The translations under genes and the position numbers were made by a program. The notes below the pieces were generated by a model that saw only the letters and a list, made by a program, of their open reading frames with translations, ran no database searches and was not told where the DNA came from. Below, one piece after another: positions 30,916-40,957 of a stretch of DNA of 64,000 nt; position 1 is the first letter of the stretch, and each line of letters begins with the position of its first letter. The DNA comes from Dictyostelium firmibasis (Eukaryota > Evosea > Eumycetozoa > Dictyosteliales > Dictyosteliaceae), in contig CM069765.1 of assembly GCA_036169595.1 (NCBI GenBank), forward strand, positions 4,629,001-4,693,000, in the 5' to 3' direction.

Positions 30916-32811
30916 TTATATGAGATTGGAAAGTCGAATAATCCCCAGTTTCCATCGTTGCTGAGTTTGAATTGGTATTGACTCTATCGATTCTTTTGTC
31001 AATACTTCTTGAAACGTACCCAGTACTTGAGGAAACAGATGGCGATGATGACGAGGAACTTGAGCTTGAATCATCGGATACCAAGTTGCTGATCTCCAAA
31101 TCGGGAAGATCAGTATTATAGAAACCATCTTCGAACTCAATAAGTTCATCTTCTCCATCACAGAAGGCAAAAGTATTGGAGGTGGGAACGCTAGACATTG
31201 ATCCCACTGACTCCAATCGAGTTGTAGAGCATTCATTTTCATGGTTGAGTAATTGATTGTTTGATGGTTGAAGTGTGAAGCAAATAGATCCATTTGAATT
31301 TGACCGAATTGGAGTTGAATTCGATTGAATACTTCTTTCTTGAGTTGCCAGTTGTAACTCTTGATCGTCTTGGATGATTTGTGATTCATCTCTGATAGAC
31401 GACTGAGGTGATCGGCTTTGACATTGAAGAATCCTGGAATGTGTTCCCCGATCAGATTGATTTTCTTCTTGAGACATTGTTTCCAGAGCTGTTCGAAGAG
31501 AATCGATAGATCTTGAATCTGACCACCTTGGCGATTGACATACGAGAGAGTTGTTGTGTTGTCGGTTTGAATCTTTAGATTACAATTGTTCAACTTCCGA
31601 CATAGAGTTTGAAATGCCATTAGTAGAGCGAGCATTTCTCGACGGTTCGATGTCATGTTTGATTGGATTTCTGACCACTGGAACGACCAAGTTTTGATGA
31701 GTTTGTTGTCTTTCTTTAAAGTTGCACCTGCACCTGATTCTGATGCATCTGTTGTTAGAACATAATCGTAACTTGGAAACAGACTTATTTCTTTTCCATT
31801 CCATTGGTTTAAGAGAGTTAACCAATTTGAAATTTCTTTCTTGACATCTTGAGAAATTGGAAATGATTGATCCCAATTTCCATTTGCTAGTTTCAGACTT
31901 TGACAATGAAACTTGTTTGTTTGACGAGTGTACAAGCGGAATGGTATTACTGCATCTTTCAATGCAATCAGTTTTCCTTTTAAACCAGCTAACTTTCTTA
32001 GAGTACAAGTTTCGAGTTTTAGAAAGTTCCTGATATCTTTGATGATACTCTTCTTCTTTTCTTTTGGAACAAGTAACTTCATTGATATTGAATCGATTTG
32101 TAATCCTAGAAACGTTATTGATTGAGTTGGCTCGAGAACACTCTTTTCTAGATTTAACTTGAATCCGAGTTTGACTAACAGATTCATTGTTTTGTTGAGG
32201 TTGTTTAAACATTCTTCCTTGGTTGAACCAACGATTAGAAGATCGTCTAAGTAGGCGATTACGGAAATGTTGATATCTCTTAGCATTCGGAGTACTGGTC
32301 TCATTAACATTGTAAATATTCGAGGAGCTGACGATAACCCGAATGGCATTGTTCTCCATCTGTAATGAGCTCCTTTCCAAACGAATCGGAATAAATCTCG
32401 ATAACTTTCGTCGACTAAAACATGGAGATAAGCTTTCTTGATATCGAGTTTTACCATGTAGTAACCTTGTTTTACCATTGAAGACAGATTCTTTAGACCT
32501 TCCATCTTGAATGATTGATTTTTGATAAAAAGGTTTAACCTCTTTAGATCTAGTACTGGACGATGTAAATTCGTTCCAGCTTTTGGAACCGTAAACACGT
32601 TGGAGTAAAAAACGAGTTGGGAGTGACGGTTTGGAAGTACCTGTTCTATTGCATTGTCTTTTAATAAATCTTGTACTTCGTTTGTGATGCAATCTGATTT
32701 CGGACCCTCTGGAATTGAAATCGGAATTGGGTTCAGCATCGGTTTGAAGTTTGAAAGTAGTGGAACCTTTAATCCGTTTACTACTTCTTGACAAAAGTTT
32801 GGAAGACCCAA
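30916..32811 (-). CDS. DIRS reverse transcriptase / RNase H
   Basis: A 631-residue frame with the same layout as 4713-6608: KLDIKKAYLHVLVDE, TMPFGLSSAPRIF, AYLDDLLIVGS and the RNase H motifs LTTDASESGAGA and QTDNTTTLSYVN. Open throughout. Confidence 0.8.
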   Translation of the reverse strand: MGLPNFCQEVVNGLKVPLLSNFKPMLNPIPISIPEGPKSDCITNEVQDLLKDNAIEQVLPNRHSQLVFYSNVFTVPKAGTNLHRPVLDLKRLNLFIKNQSFKMEGLKNLSSMVKQGYYMVKLDIKKAYLHVLVDESYRDLFRFVWKGAHYRWRTMPFGLSSAPRIFTMLMRPVLRMLRDINISVIAYLDDLLIVGSTKEECLNNLNKTMNLLVKLGFKLNLEKSVLEPTQSITFLGLQIDSISMKLLVPKEKKKSIIKDIRNFLKLETCTLRKLAGLKGKLIALKDAVIPFRLYTRQTNKFHCQSLKLANGNWDQSFPISQDVKKEISNWLTLLNQWNGKEISLFPSYDYVLTTDASESGAGATLKKDNKLIKTWSFQWSEIQSNMTSNRREMLALLMAFQTLCRKLNNCNLKIQTDNTTTLSYVNRQGGQIQDLSILFEQLWKQCLKKKINLIGEHIPGFFNVKADHLSRLSEMNHKSSKTIKSYNWQLKKEVFNRIQLQFGQIQMDLFASHFNHQTINYSTMKMNALQLDWSQWDQCLAFPPPILLPSVMEKMNLLSSKMVSIILIFPIWRSATWYPMIQAQVPRHHRHLFPQVLGTFQEVLTKESIESIPIQTQQRWKLGIIRLSNLI

Positions 32812-32861
32812 TTCTTTCCAAACTTGTTTGAAGTGGACGAGACGTCCACCTACTGGTAAGT

Positions 32862-33607
32862 TTACTTCTTGTTCTTCTGAAAACGATAATTGGTACCGTT
32901 TCCAGACTTGGTATTGCTGCTACCTGATGCAGCATTACTTTGGGATCCATTGAAGTTGTTGGATCGGCCATTACTCCCACTATTGGACTTGTTATTCGAA
33001 CTACTACTTCCAGTAGTGTTATTACCACCTGTGATGGTTGATTTCTTAAAGTTTGTCTTTGATCAGTTTTATCGGATGATATCATACTTGAAAGTAAAAG
33101 TATTGGTTTCAATATATCATTGATTATCTTTTCGACAATGTACAAGTCAGTATCATTGTTCTTGAGATTCGATGAAGCAGATATACCTTCTGGAGTACCG
33201 AATGGAGCTACATTCACTTGGAAGTTAGATGGAAAGCAAAAGATTTTGTTAACATCAGCGATTTCGTTCTTCTTAAGGATACATTTTTCTTCAACTAACA
33301 AACCTTGATTATTGATTAAATGTTTGTAGTTAGCAAGCAATGATTCTGATAGTTGATAATCAGTTGGAACATCGACTGGATCGATAGATTCATCATCACC
33401 TTGTTCATTCTCAGTTTCAGATTCATCATTAGAACGTTGATTATCAGAGTTACCGTACGACTCTCTGATTGGCTCTTTCATATATCTGGTAAAAGCTAAT
33501 GAGAGATTGGAGATTTGATCCTCAAGTGATTTCATTCTTGTTTCATAAGAATTAGAATTATTTTCGGTAGAGCTACTAGCGTGGTTATTATTATCGGTGG
33601 TAGACAT
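32862..33607 (-). CDS. DIRS Gag-like protein (broken)
   Basis: Starts MSTTDNNNHASSS at 33607 behind the left ITR and shows FPSNFQVNVAPFGTPEG and the Ser/Asn-rich tail. Shorter than the complete 333-residue copies and broken at about one place. Confidence 0.65.
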
Positions 33608-34025
33608 TATTTTATTGATATCTAAAATTATTTTTATAGAGATAGAGAAAAGGTATTAAATTAATAAAAGAATTTTTTTTTTTTTTTTTTTTTTTTATAA
33701 TTATTTGTATAAATTATGTGTGTGTATCTTAAATATATATAGGAGGAATTCCCAAATAAAATAAATCAAATTGTTTTCAATATTTAGTGCCACTATTTAT
33801 ACTGTTTTTACTTTCTTCAAAATTTCGCAAAACTCAAAAAAATAGGTGCGTGACACGTGGCAACTTTTTTCAAACTCGAAATTTTTCATTTTTTCAATAA
33901 TTTTTTCGAGCTAAAATATCTCCAGAAAATTCATTTGAATTTCTCTGAAAATTATCTTAAATATTTGGGAATAATCAAATAAATAAATGTATTCATAAAT
34001 TTAAATATATATATGATAATATAAA

Positions 34026-34327
34026 TAAGATGGCACCGCCATTTAGAGTGGCAGAATTTGACATTCTCTTTGGAGAGGGCATCTCTCGAGCAGGTTCTAT
34101 TTTAGATATCGCGGCAGATTTCAATATCATTGATAAGAAAGGAGCTTGGTTTAGCTATAAAGGGCAAATATTTGGACAGGGAAGAGATACTGTTCGAGAT
34201 GAGCTCAAAAAGAATCCAAAGCTCTTAGATTGAGCTCCAAGTCACCATAATAATGAAAGAAAAAAAGATAGAGGCTACTTCTAAAGCGGCTTCTGAACTA
34301 TTTGATGAGCCATTAACCGATAGCTAA
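34026..34327 (+). pseudogene. recA: RecA, C-terminal fragment (chlamydial)
   Basis: It begins at the DIRS terminus in mid-gene with (NK)[17 protein letters not shown], then SGAW-type segment [18 protein letters not shown]: the end of the RecA core and the start of the C-terminal domain. The frame stops at 34231-34233. A second frame continues (ELQVTIIMKEKKIEATSKAA) to a TAA at 34325-34327, so a one-base frameshift near 34228 is likely. RecA does homologous recombination and SOS control in the bacterium. The N-terminal ~260 residues, including Walker A, are not next to the other end of the DIRS element. Confidence 0.8.
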
Positions 34328-34344
34328 ATAGATATCCATTAATA

Positions 34345-34371
34345 AAGGCCCTATAGCAGGTATAGGGCCTT
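34345..34371. terminator. Bidirectional intrinsic terminator between recA and ispA
   Basis: AAGGCCCTATA and TATAGGGCCTT form an 11 bp perfect stem with loop GCAGG, placed between the convergent ends of recA (+) and ispA (-). This is a bacterial regulatory structure preserved inside the amoeba contig. Confidence 0.75.
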
Positions 34372-34375
34372 ATAT

Positions 34376-34816
34376 CTATTCGCCTCGGCTCAGAGAGAGA
34401 GCATGAGAGTGCTGCGATAACAGTCGAGTCATATGGATAAGTGATTTTTCTTTTTCATCACACTCTTGATAGAGTTTTAGTCGATTTTCCATAAGATCAA
34501 CTGCATCTCGAACATGGGCATCAATTGCTTTTATAGCTCTATTCACTCCAAATTGAAGTGCATAATTCACTGTTTTTCCAGATAGTCGATCTTTCTCGAT
34601 ATCATCGATATCATCAAGTATTTGAAAAGCTCTACCAAAGTGGAGCGCAAGCTGTCGAACGTTCGGTAGAAGATCCATATCGCCTCCTCCAAAGATCCAA
34701 CCAAGCGTGAATGAGAGCTCAAATAGTGCCCCTCTCTTCATATCTATAATTGTCTCGATAGTTTTTTGAGACATATCAGGTGGATTTAAATCGACTAGCT
34801 GCCCACCAATAAGCCC
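34376..34816 (-). pseudogene. ispA: Polyprenyl (farnesyl/geranyl) diphosphate synthase, 3' half
   Basis: The C-terminal half of an IspA-type trans-prenyl synthase: GLIGGQLVDLNPPDMSQ at the break, then RGALFELSFTLGW, and the second Asp-rich motif FQILDDIDDIEKD, ending at 34376. The N-terminal half is at 37057-37557 on the same strand. The reading continues exactly across the break (GASG then LIGGQ) if the sequence between is taken out, so a 2.24 kb insertion split one gene. IspA makes C15/C20 prenyl diphosphates. In Chlamydia ispA lies next to a glmU-like gene, as here. Confidence 0.8.
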
Positions 34817-35122
34817 TCCGAAATAAAGTATTTTTATGGTGTCTTTGGTGCATTGGTTTGTTCAGCAAAAATAATCGATCTGCACGCGAAACGGCATAAT
34901 TTAATTAAAAAATATAAAATTTAAATCGAAAAAATTAAAATTTGTGTTTTTTAAAAATAAAAATCTCATATTTTAATTAAAATTAATTTTTTTATTTTTT
35001 TTTATTTTTTTTTATTTTTTTTTATTTTTTTTTATTTTTTATTTTTTTTATTTTTTTTTATTTTTTTATTTTTTTATTTTTTTTGACAAATGGTATTATA
35101 TTTGAAATATTGATACAATAAA

Positions 35123-35209
35123 GACGATGAAACAGAGATGGAAGATTGGGTTGAGGAACTATTTGATCAAATAGTTCCTCATTCCAATCTCTATCTCTGT
35201 TTCATCGTC
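35123..35209. repeat. Large hairpin, ~43 bp arms
   Basis: GACGATGAAACAGAGATGGA... is followed after the centre TTTGATCAAA by its near-exact reverse complement ...CTCTGTTTCATCGTC. Only a few mismatches occur. The arms encode an acidic peptide-like sequence, so it may be an inverted duplication of a coding scrap. Confidence 0.8.
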
Positions 35210-35429
35210 TTCGTCTTCGTAGACATCCTGGTTATCATCTGGATTGTTTTTAGTTTTGATTATTATTATTTTGACTTTGATTTTGATATTGGTTTTGAGA
35301 AAATTGATGATCAATTTGTAAATGGTTAGTGAAGATCACAATTATTCATATGATAATGATGATGATGCATCACCCATTAATACGTTTTTGGATCGTCAAA
35401 TATTGAATTCAGAAATCTATTTGATTTAA

Positions 35430-35990
35430 ATAATACCAATACACTTCTACTACTACTACCTCTTCATCCATCACCTTCCAATAATCCTGCTTCTTCATCA
35501 AGATCATCACTACTCCTGCTTCACCACCGCTACTACCTCTTGATCCACCATCTAATACTCCTGCTTCTTCATCATGATCATCCAATACTCCTGCTTCTTC
35601 ATCACAATAACAAACTCTCTTTAAATAATACCAATACTACTTCTACTACCTCTTCATCATCACCACCATTGAATACACCTGCCTCTTTATCAAGATCATC
35701 CAATATCACCACTACCCTACCACTGCTACTGCTACTGCTACTGCTACTGCTACTGCTACTGCTACTACCTCTTCATCATCACCACCATTGAATACACCTG
35801 CTTCTTCATAACAATCATCTAATACACCTACTTCTTCATAACAATCATCTAATACACCTACTTCTTCATCACAATCATCTAATACACCTGCTTCATCATC
35901 CAATACCACTACCTCAACTGCCACTGCTACTAATACTACCTATTCTTCATCACCACGAAATACACCTTCTTCTTCATCTAACACTGGTAC
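35430..35990 (+). repeat. Trinucleotide-rich low-complexity tract
   Basis: Tracts of CTACTGCTACTG, ACTACCTCTTCATCATCACC and four or more repeats of CACCTACTTCTTCAT(A/C)ACAATCATCTAATA. One frame reads poly-Leu, another Thr/Ser/Pro-rich. It resembles dictyostelid low-complexity coding DNA but has no sustained gene. Confidence 0.5.
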
Positions 35991-36140
35991 TACTTTAAGA
36001 ATGTCTTCATCTGTTTACCAAAAATTTTAGTAAGATTATATTGGCCTGCAACCATTATGGATACAGATGGTCATCTATATATGAAGAAATAGAATATATA
36101 TTAAAAATTAAGTAGGTATGAATTTTTTAAAAAAAAAGAA

Positions 36141-36266
36141 ATACATTTATATTAATGTATATAACTTGTAGATTGACCTATTTTAAAATTTATATACAAT
36201 ATTGTTTATTTTAAAATTTTAAAATAGGTCAATCTACAAGTTGTATGTACATTAATATAAATGTAT
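36141..36266. repeat. Large hairpin, ~50 bp arms
   Basis: ATACATTTATATTAATGTA...TAGATTGACCTATTTTAAAA is mirrored by TTTTAAAATAGGTCAATCTA...TACATTAATATAAATGTAT with a loop of roughly 25 bases. The near-perfect arms suggest a MITE-like or recently formed palindrome. Confidence 0.8.
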
Positions 36267-36269
36267 TTT

Positions 36270-36990
36270 AAAATGAACTAATGCACCTGTAAAATATAAT
36301 CTTGTTATTATATATATTGTTATTATTTGTATAGTTTCAAAAAAAATGAAAAAAAAAATAAAAAAAAATAAAAAATAAAAAAAAATATTCCTGACGAGCA
36401 GCAAAAATTTATTTCAAAAAAATTTGAGAGTGTGGTAGGTGGGATGTATGAAATCTTGAAGTGGAGTGATGGAAATCAAAAAATTTACATATGTTCTCAG
36501 TTGCCAAATGAAAGAAGCCGTTTGTGAATATGCGAGTGAAATTTTTGTAAAAAAAAAAAAATATTTACCATTTACAATTTCCTATTTATATTTATTTTTT
36601 TTATATTTTATTATTTAATTTTTTTTTGAATAATTATTAATACATAATAAAAATTTACATATAAAAAAAAAAAAAAAAAAATTTTTACTCATAAAAAAAA
36701 AAAAAAAAAAAAAAAAATCACCATTTAAAATGACATTATTACTTTTTTTTCATAGTTATTGATTAAAAACATCTAAAACACTCATATAACCCAAGAAGAT
36801 ACCTTATCATAATGAAAGGGCCTGTTGTTCTGTTATGACATGGTTATTTTGGAGTGTTGATAAGGCTTTTCAAAACTCCGCAAGATCTAAAAAAATAAAA
36901 AAATAAAAAAAATATTTTTTTAATTTAAATTTTAATTATTTTTATTTTTATTTTTAAATTAATTTTTTCCCGGGTTATATAACAAATAAA
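36270..36990. other. AT-rich DNA, no gene
   Basis: Right part of the ispA insertion. It contains poly-A and poly-T tracts and a few less AT-rich words, for example TGGGATGTATGAAATC and AAGGGCCTGTTGTTCTG. No coding frame or RNA gene was recognised. Confidence 0.4.
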
Positions 36991-37056
36991 ATCGAATGCA
37001 CCAGATTATTGGTCATTTTAATATGAACTTATCAATACTAAAAACCGGAGGGGGCC

Positions 37057-37557
37057 TGAAGCACCCATTGTACGGCTTGATTCTAAGATCGCCCGTTTTA
37101 TTGCATCTGGATGAGCCTTATCACACAACTTTGATCGAGCAATTGATTGAAACCCAAGGGCAATTAATGAAAAGCTAGCTAAAATAGCTGTGGCTTCAGA
37201 GAAGGCTTTATGCGTAGTTGGAACGCCGCGGCGCATAGCATCGTTATCCATACATGGGAGATCATCGGCAATTAAAGATGATGTATGGAAATACTCAACA
37301 GCAAAAGCTGCATTATCAAGATACTCATGCTTTGCACACCCTAAAGCCTCCCCTACCATCCAGACAATTGCAGGCCTAAATCTCTTTCCAGAGGATGAAA
37401 GGGCATAGTGAGACGCTTATTTGAGCTCTTGAACGGCTCCGAATTCTCCAGATGAAAGATGCTCTTTTAGCAACTCTTCAAAGCGAATTTTGTGTGGAGC
37501 AATAATCATTCCCAAAGATGTCAGAAAACGCTCAGTACTATTATGAGATGGTATCAT
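37057..37557 (-). pseudogene. ispA: Polyprenyl (farnesyl/geranyl) diphosphate synthase, 5' half
   Basis: N-terminal half of ispA. Two starts are possible: ATG at 37557, overlapping the end of the GlmU-like gene, or ATG at 37509 (MIIAPHKIRFEELLKEHLSS). Then ALSSSGKRFRPAIVWM (the conserved GKR...RP segment) and the first Asp-rich motif SSLIADDLPCMDNDAMRRG. An in-frame TAA lies at 37417-37419, and the gene is cut at 37057 after TMGASG by the AT-rich insertion. So it carries at least two lesions. The operon with the upstream GlmU-like gene matches Chlamydia. Confidence 0.8.
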
Positions 37558-38263
37558 AGAGGAAATTTTGATTCGCTGATTCTATAGCAATCGTGCTTTT
37601 TTGCATCGATTTTACTCTAGCATGAGCCGGAATAACTCCGGTAATATAGAGAGTTGGATAGCAAAAGGCACTCTTTCCAACAACTGTTCCTGGGCTTAAA
37701 ACAGTATTACAACCAATTTGAGAGCTATCGCCAATAATTGATCCAAATTTTCTTAACCCGGTAGCTATTTTTTTGCCCTCATATTGAATAAAGATCGGTT
37801 GGTTATCGAAACGAAGGTTTGCACATTTAATACCAGCGCCTATATTTACCCCATTTCCAATGATAGAATCTCCGATAAAGGCAAAGTGAGCCGCTTTTGC
37901 ACCATCTAATAGAATAGAGTGCATTAATTCAGTAGTATGACCGATTACGCAAGCATCACCGACAAGTACATGACCTCTAATATAAGCCCCATGCCGTATT
38001 TCGCAGTTCTTTCCAATAATTGCTGGCCCTTTGATATAGGCTCCAGCCTCAATAGTCGTCCCTTCACCTATTGAGATCATCTCTGGATTTTCAAAAGTTA
38101 CGCCCTTATATACGCCAATATCAATAGAATTCCATTTTTGGGCAGAGAGGTACAAGTCTATCCTCGGAAGCACCTGCCAAACGTAAGCGACATCATAAAA
38201 AATCGAGCTATGTAAAAAGCTAGATAGGTTAAAAAAATTCTCAGGAGAATGCCAAAAAGACAT
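37541..38263 (-). CDS. GlmU-like left-handed beta-helix protein (chlamydial)
   Basis: An intact 240-residue frame. The N-terminal ~50 residues are unique (MSFWHSPENFFNLSSFLHSS), followed by hexapeptide-repeat turns of a left-handed beta helix: VTFENPEMISIGEGTTIEAG, IIGKNCEIRHGAYIRGHVLV, FIGDSIIGNGVNIGAGIKCA and IIGDSSQIGCNTVLSPGTVV. This resembles the acetyltransferase half of GlmU and the short GlmU-like gene placed before ispA in Chlamydia. No nucleotidyltransferase domain is present. Presumed sugar-nucleotide or acyl transfer for envelope synthesis in the bacterium. It has no lesion, unlike its neighbours. The short length is normal for the chlamydial form as I recall it. Confidence 0.7.
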   Translation of the reverse strand: MSFWHSPENFFNLSSFLHSSIFYDVAYVWQVLPRIDLYLSAQKWNSIDIGVYKGVTFENPEMISIGEGTTIEAGAYIKGPAIIGKNCEIRHGAYIRGHVLVGDACVIGHTTELMHSILLDGAKAAHFAFIGDSIIGNGVNIGAGIKCANLRFDNQPIFIQYEGKKIATGLRKFGSIIGDSSQIGCNTVLSPGTVVGKSAFCYPTLYITGVIPAHARVKSMQKSTIAIESANQNFLYDTIS

Positions 38264-38540
38264 AAGAAGACGCTTTCTCTTTTTTTATGCTTGATTTAGG
38301 TTGAAGACAAATCTACACCAAAAACAGATTTTTTAGCTCTCAAACTATCTCCTCTAGCTTCTTGTCAACATCCACAGAGAGATATGATGATAAATAAGAA
38401 GATGTAAAGTATCTCTTCTTCTTAGGTCTATGTGGATCTGTTTATAACTGGGCTTTTTTATCTCTAAAAACTTTCTGTTTACAGTCTGTTCACTGTTTGG
38501 TTGTATCTCATCTCCTCATTGTTTACACTAAAGCGTACTT
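38264..38540. other. Divergent intergenic region, bacterial
   Basis: Separates the glmU-like/ispA pair (-) from the methyltransferase gene (+). No gene is seen. It has bacterial rather than host composition. Promoters are expected on both strands but I could not fix -10/-35 boxes with confidence. Confidence 0.4.
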
Positions 38541-38568
38541 CATGCTTTTAGACACAATCTATCTACTT

Positions 38569-39754
38569 ATGAACAGACTATTTTCTTTTCACTGTCCCCA
38601 TTTTAAGCTATGTCCTGGATGTGAAAAAGAGCGACCTTTTGAGTCGTATCCAATTCTTTATCAACAAGCTAAAGATTTTTTTGCTCAAATTTCCTTGAGA
38701 AAAATTGAGACGTCCTTTGTCTATGGAGAGCCGATTCTTTGGAGAATAAGAGCCAAACTTGCTTGTAGACAAGTCGAAGGGCGTATTCGGTTTGGAATTT
38801 TTGAGAAAGGATCCCATAATCTCGTTCCAATTCCTCACTGCAGAGTTCACCATCCTGCAATAAATAGAGCTGTAGAGCTTATTGAAAGAGTATGTAATAG
38901 CCTTAGACCAGCCGCTGCCTATCATGAAAAAAAACATTCAGGACTTATCAGATATATTCAATGCTCCGTTGATCGTTCATCTCAGAAAGTTCAACTGGTT
39001 ATTGTCATCTGCGAAAGAGATGTGGCATGAAGAGTGCTCATTTATTGAAATAAAGCTCAAAGAGCATCTAGAGACTATCCATTCGATCTGGTTCAATTAC
39101 AATCCTGATAAAACGAATAGAATTTATGGGGATGAATGGAGACATGTTTTTGGCCCTGAGCATATTTGGGAGCGTATATGTGAAAAAGAGATTCCCCATC
39201 TTCCTTCCCATTTTATGCAGGGAAATCCTGAACTTTTTGAAAAACTTCTTAAAGAGGTGCAAAACCAACTATCCAAAGAGGAGCATCTCATTGAACTCTA
39301 TGCAGGAATGGGCGTTATCAGTATAGCACTTCGAGATAAAGTAGCCTCAACGCTCTCTATTGAAGAGAATCGAGAGTCCTACAGCTCTTTTTGCACAGCA
39401 AAAGGCCGTCTTTCTATAGAGCTACAAAACGAGTGTCAGTTTATTGTTGGTGATTCTGAAAAAGAGTATTTAGGAATTGAACGGAGAAAGCACACACTTC
39501 TCGTCGATCCGCCAAGAAAGGGCCTATCGCAGAGGCTTGTCCAGTCTCTTTCGGAAGATCCCGACTCTACAGGGGCGCAAAAGCTGATCTACATCTCTTG
39601 TCACTATCCAAGCCTTGAAAGAGATATCTCAATTCTTGTAAAGAGTGGAAAATGGGTGGTATCTCATGCAAGCTGCTACCTCTTTTTTCCAGGAACAGAG
39701 CATATAGAGACTTTGGTCATCATGAATCGAAAAGAAGAGACAAAATCTTGGTGA
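38569..39754 (+). pseudogene. RNA (uracil-5-)-methyltransferase, RlmD/TrmA family (chlamydial), frameshifted
   Basis: SAM-dependent enzyme making m5U in rRNA/tRNA. Start at 38569 (MNRLFSFHCPHFKLCPGCEK) is chosen because the Cys-rich Fe-S motif CPHFKLCPGC follows at once; an upstream in-frame ATG near 38542 is an alternative. The first part is read to about 38990, after which the frame shifts (near 38940-39010). The rest, with SAM motif LIELYAGMGVISIAL, DPPRKGLSQRLV and the catalytic Cys motif YISCHYPSLERD, and the final FFPGTEHIETLVIM, is read in another frame to 39754. The combined length (~395 residues) is normal for the family, so a single frameshift is the only lesion seen. Confidence 0.8.
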
Positions 39755-39775
39755 GAAGATTTTAACTTCCGACCC

Positions 39776-39798
39776 CTTGCACCCCATGCAAGTTTTTT
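39776..39798 (+). terminator. Intrinsic terminator after the methyltransferase gene
   Basis: CTTGCA-CCCCA-TGCAAG forms a 6 bp stem followed by TTTTTT, 20 bases after the stop codon. Confidence 0.6.
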
Positions 39799-40103
39799 CG
39801 TCTTTTTATTGTCTCGATTAGTCTCATTATGTCGCATAAAATCAAATTCACAAGACATCTTAGAGTTTGGTTTTGTCTTTTTATATTATCATATATATAT
39901 TGAAATTTATGAATACATTTATTTATTTGATTATTCCCAAATATTTAAGATAATTTTCAGAGAAATTCAAATGAATTTTCTGGAGGTTTTTTAGCTCGAA
40001 AAAATTATTGAAAAAATGAAAAATTTCGAGTTTGATAAAAGTTGCCACGTGTCACGCACCTATTTTTTTGAGTTTTGAGAAATTTTTCAGAAAGTAAAAA
40101 CAG

Positions 40104-40111
40104 TATAAATA
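40104..40111 (+). promoter_or_regulatory. TATA box in DIRS left ITR
   Basis: TATAAATA, about 180 bp before the gag ATG at 40288, lies in the conserved ITR block CAGTATAAATAGTGGCAC. The same box is present in the other A-type ITRs. It is the likely core promoter of the element. Confidence 0.55.
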
Positions 40112-40287
40112 GTGGCACTAAATATTGAAAACAATTTGATTTATTTTATTTGGGAATTCCTCCTATATATATTTAAGATACACACATAATTTATACAAAT
40201 AATTAAAAAAAAAAAAAAAAAATTCTTTTATTAATTTAATACTTTTTCTCTATCTCTATAAAAATAATTTTAGATATCAATAAAATA

Positions 40288-40921
40288 ATGTCTACCACCG
40301 ATAATAATAACCACGCTAGTAGCTCTACCGAAAATAATTCTAATTCGTATGAAACAAGAATGAAATCGCTTGAGGATCAAATCTCCAATCTCTCATTAGC
40401 TTTTACAAGATATATGAAAGAGCCAATCAGAGAGTCGTACGGTAACTCTGATAATCAACGTTCTAATGATGAATCTGAAACTGAGAATGAACAAGGTGAT
40501 GATGAATCTATTCGTTTGTTATTCGAACTACTACTTCCAGTAGTGTTATTACCACCTGTATTGGTTGATTTCTTAAAGTTTGACTTTGATTGATTGTTAA
40601 CTTTTAACAATGATTGTTTGGCTTAATTGTTCTTTCTGATTGACTTTGCTAACTTTCTTACACGTTAAGATTCAGTATCATCAAACATCTTTGGAGTATC
40701 TTTGATCTTGATTGGTTGAACCACTTCGGAACCGTAGATTTCTTTTGAGATATTGTTACGACGAACACGAGCTAATGTTGCTTGAGCACTAACAACTAAC
40801 TGAATGGACGAGTCAGCTAAGTAACCTAAGAGTTCAGTGTCGATATCAGTTTTATCGGATGATAACATACTTGATAGCAAAAGTATTGGTTTCAATACAT
40901 CATTGATTCTCTTTTCGACAA
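40288..40921 (+). pseudogene. DIRS gag region (rearranged)
   Basis: Opens with the gag start MSTTDNNNHASSS at 40288. The region is a rearranged, broken gag. Confidence 0.6.
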
Positions 40922-40957
40922 TTCGTTTGGAAAGGAACTCATTACAGATGGAGAACA

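Larger units (their letters stand above)
21628..34025 (-). mobile_element. DIRS-1-like element split by a Skipper insertion
   Basis: One DIRS copy on the minus strand. Its right ITR (about 21628-21925), spacer, ICR (21952-22031) and YR end (22032-22625) lie left of Skipper copy 2. The rest of YR, RT/RNase H (30916-32811), gag (about 32862-33607) and left ITR (33608-34025) lie to the right. The base-exact GTAGA duplication on either side of the Skipper shows that both halves were one element. Apart from the insertion it is broken at about one place in gag. Chlamydial DNA abuts both outer ends: the thrS upstream region on the left and recA on the right. Confidence 0.9.
34817..37056. mobile_element. 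2.24 kb AT-rich insertion inside ispA
   Basis: This host-type DNA interrupts the bacterial gene. The two ends are imperfect inverted repeats: left CCTCCGAAATAAAGTATT, right (reverse complement) CCTCCGGTTTTTAGTATT, followed on both sides by a GGTGCATT word. The dinucleotide CC may be duplicated. Inside are TTTTTTTTA runs, two large hairpins (35123-35209, 36141-36266) and low-complexity CTACTACTAC/ATCATCACC tracts (35430-35990) like dictyostelid coding repeats. No transposase is seen, so it could be a non-autonomous DNA transposon; the TIR evidence is modest. Confidence 0.5.

Noticed and set aside
35540-35791. A poly-Leu protein frame
   Set aside because: One of several frames through CTACTG/CATCATCACC repeats, with no domain and no stable frame.
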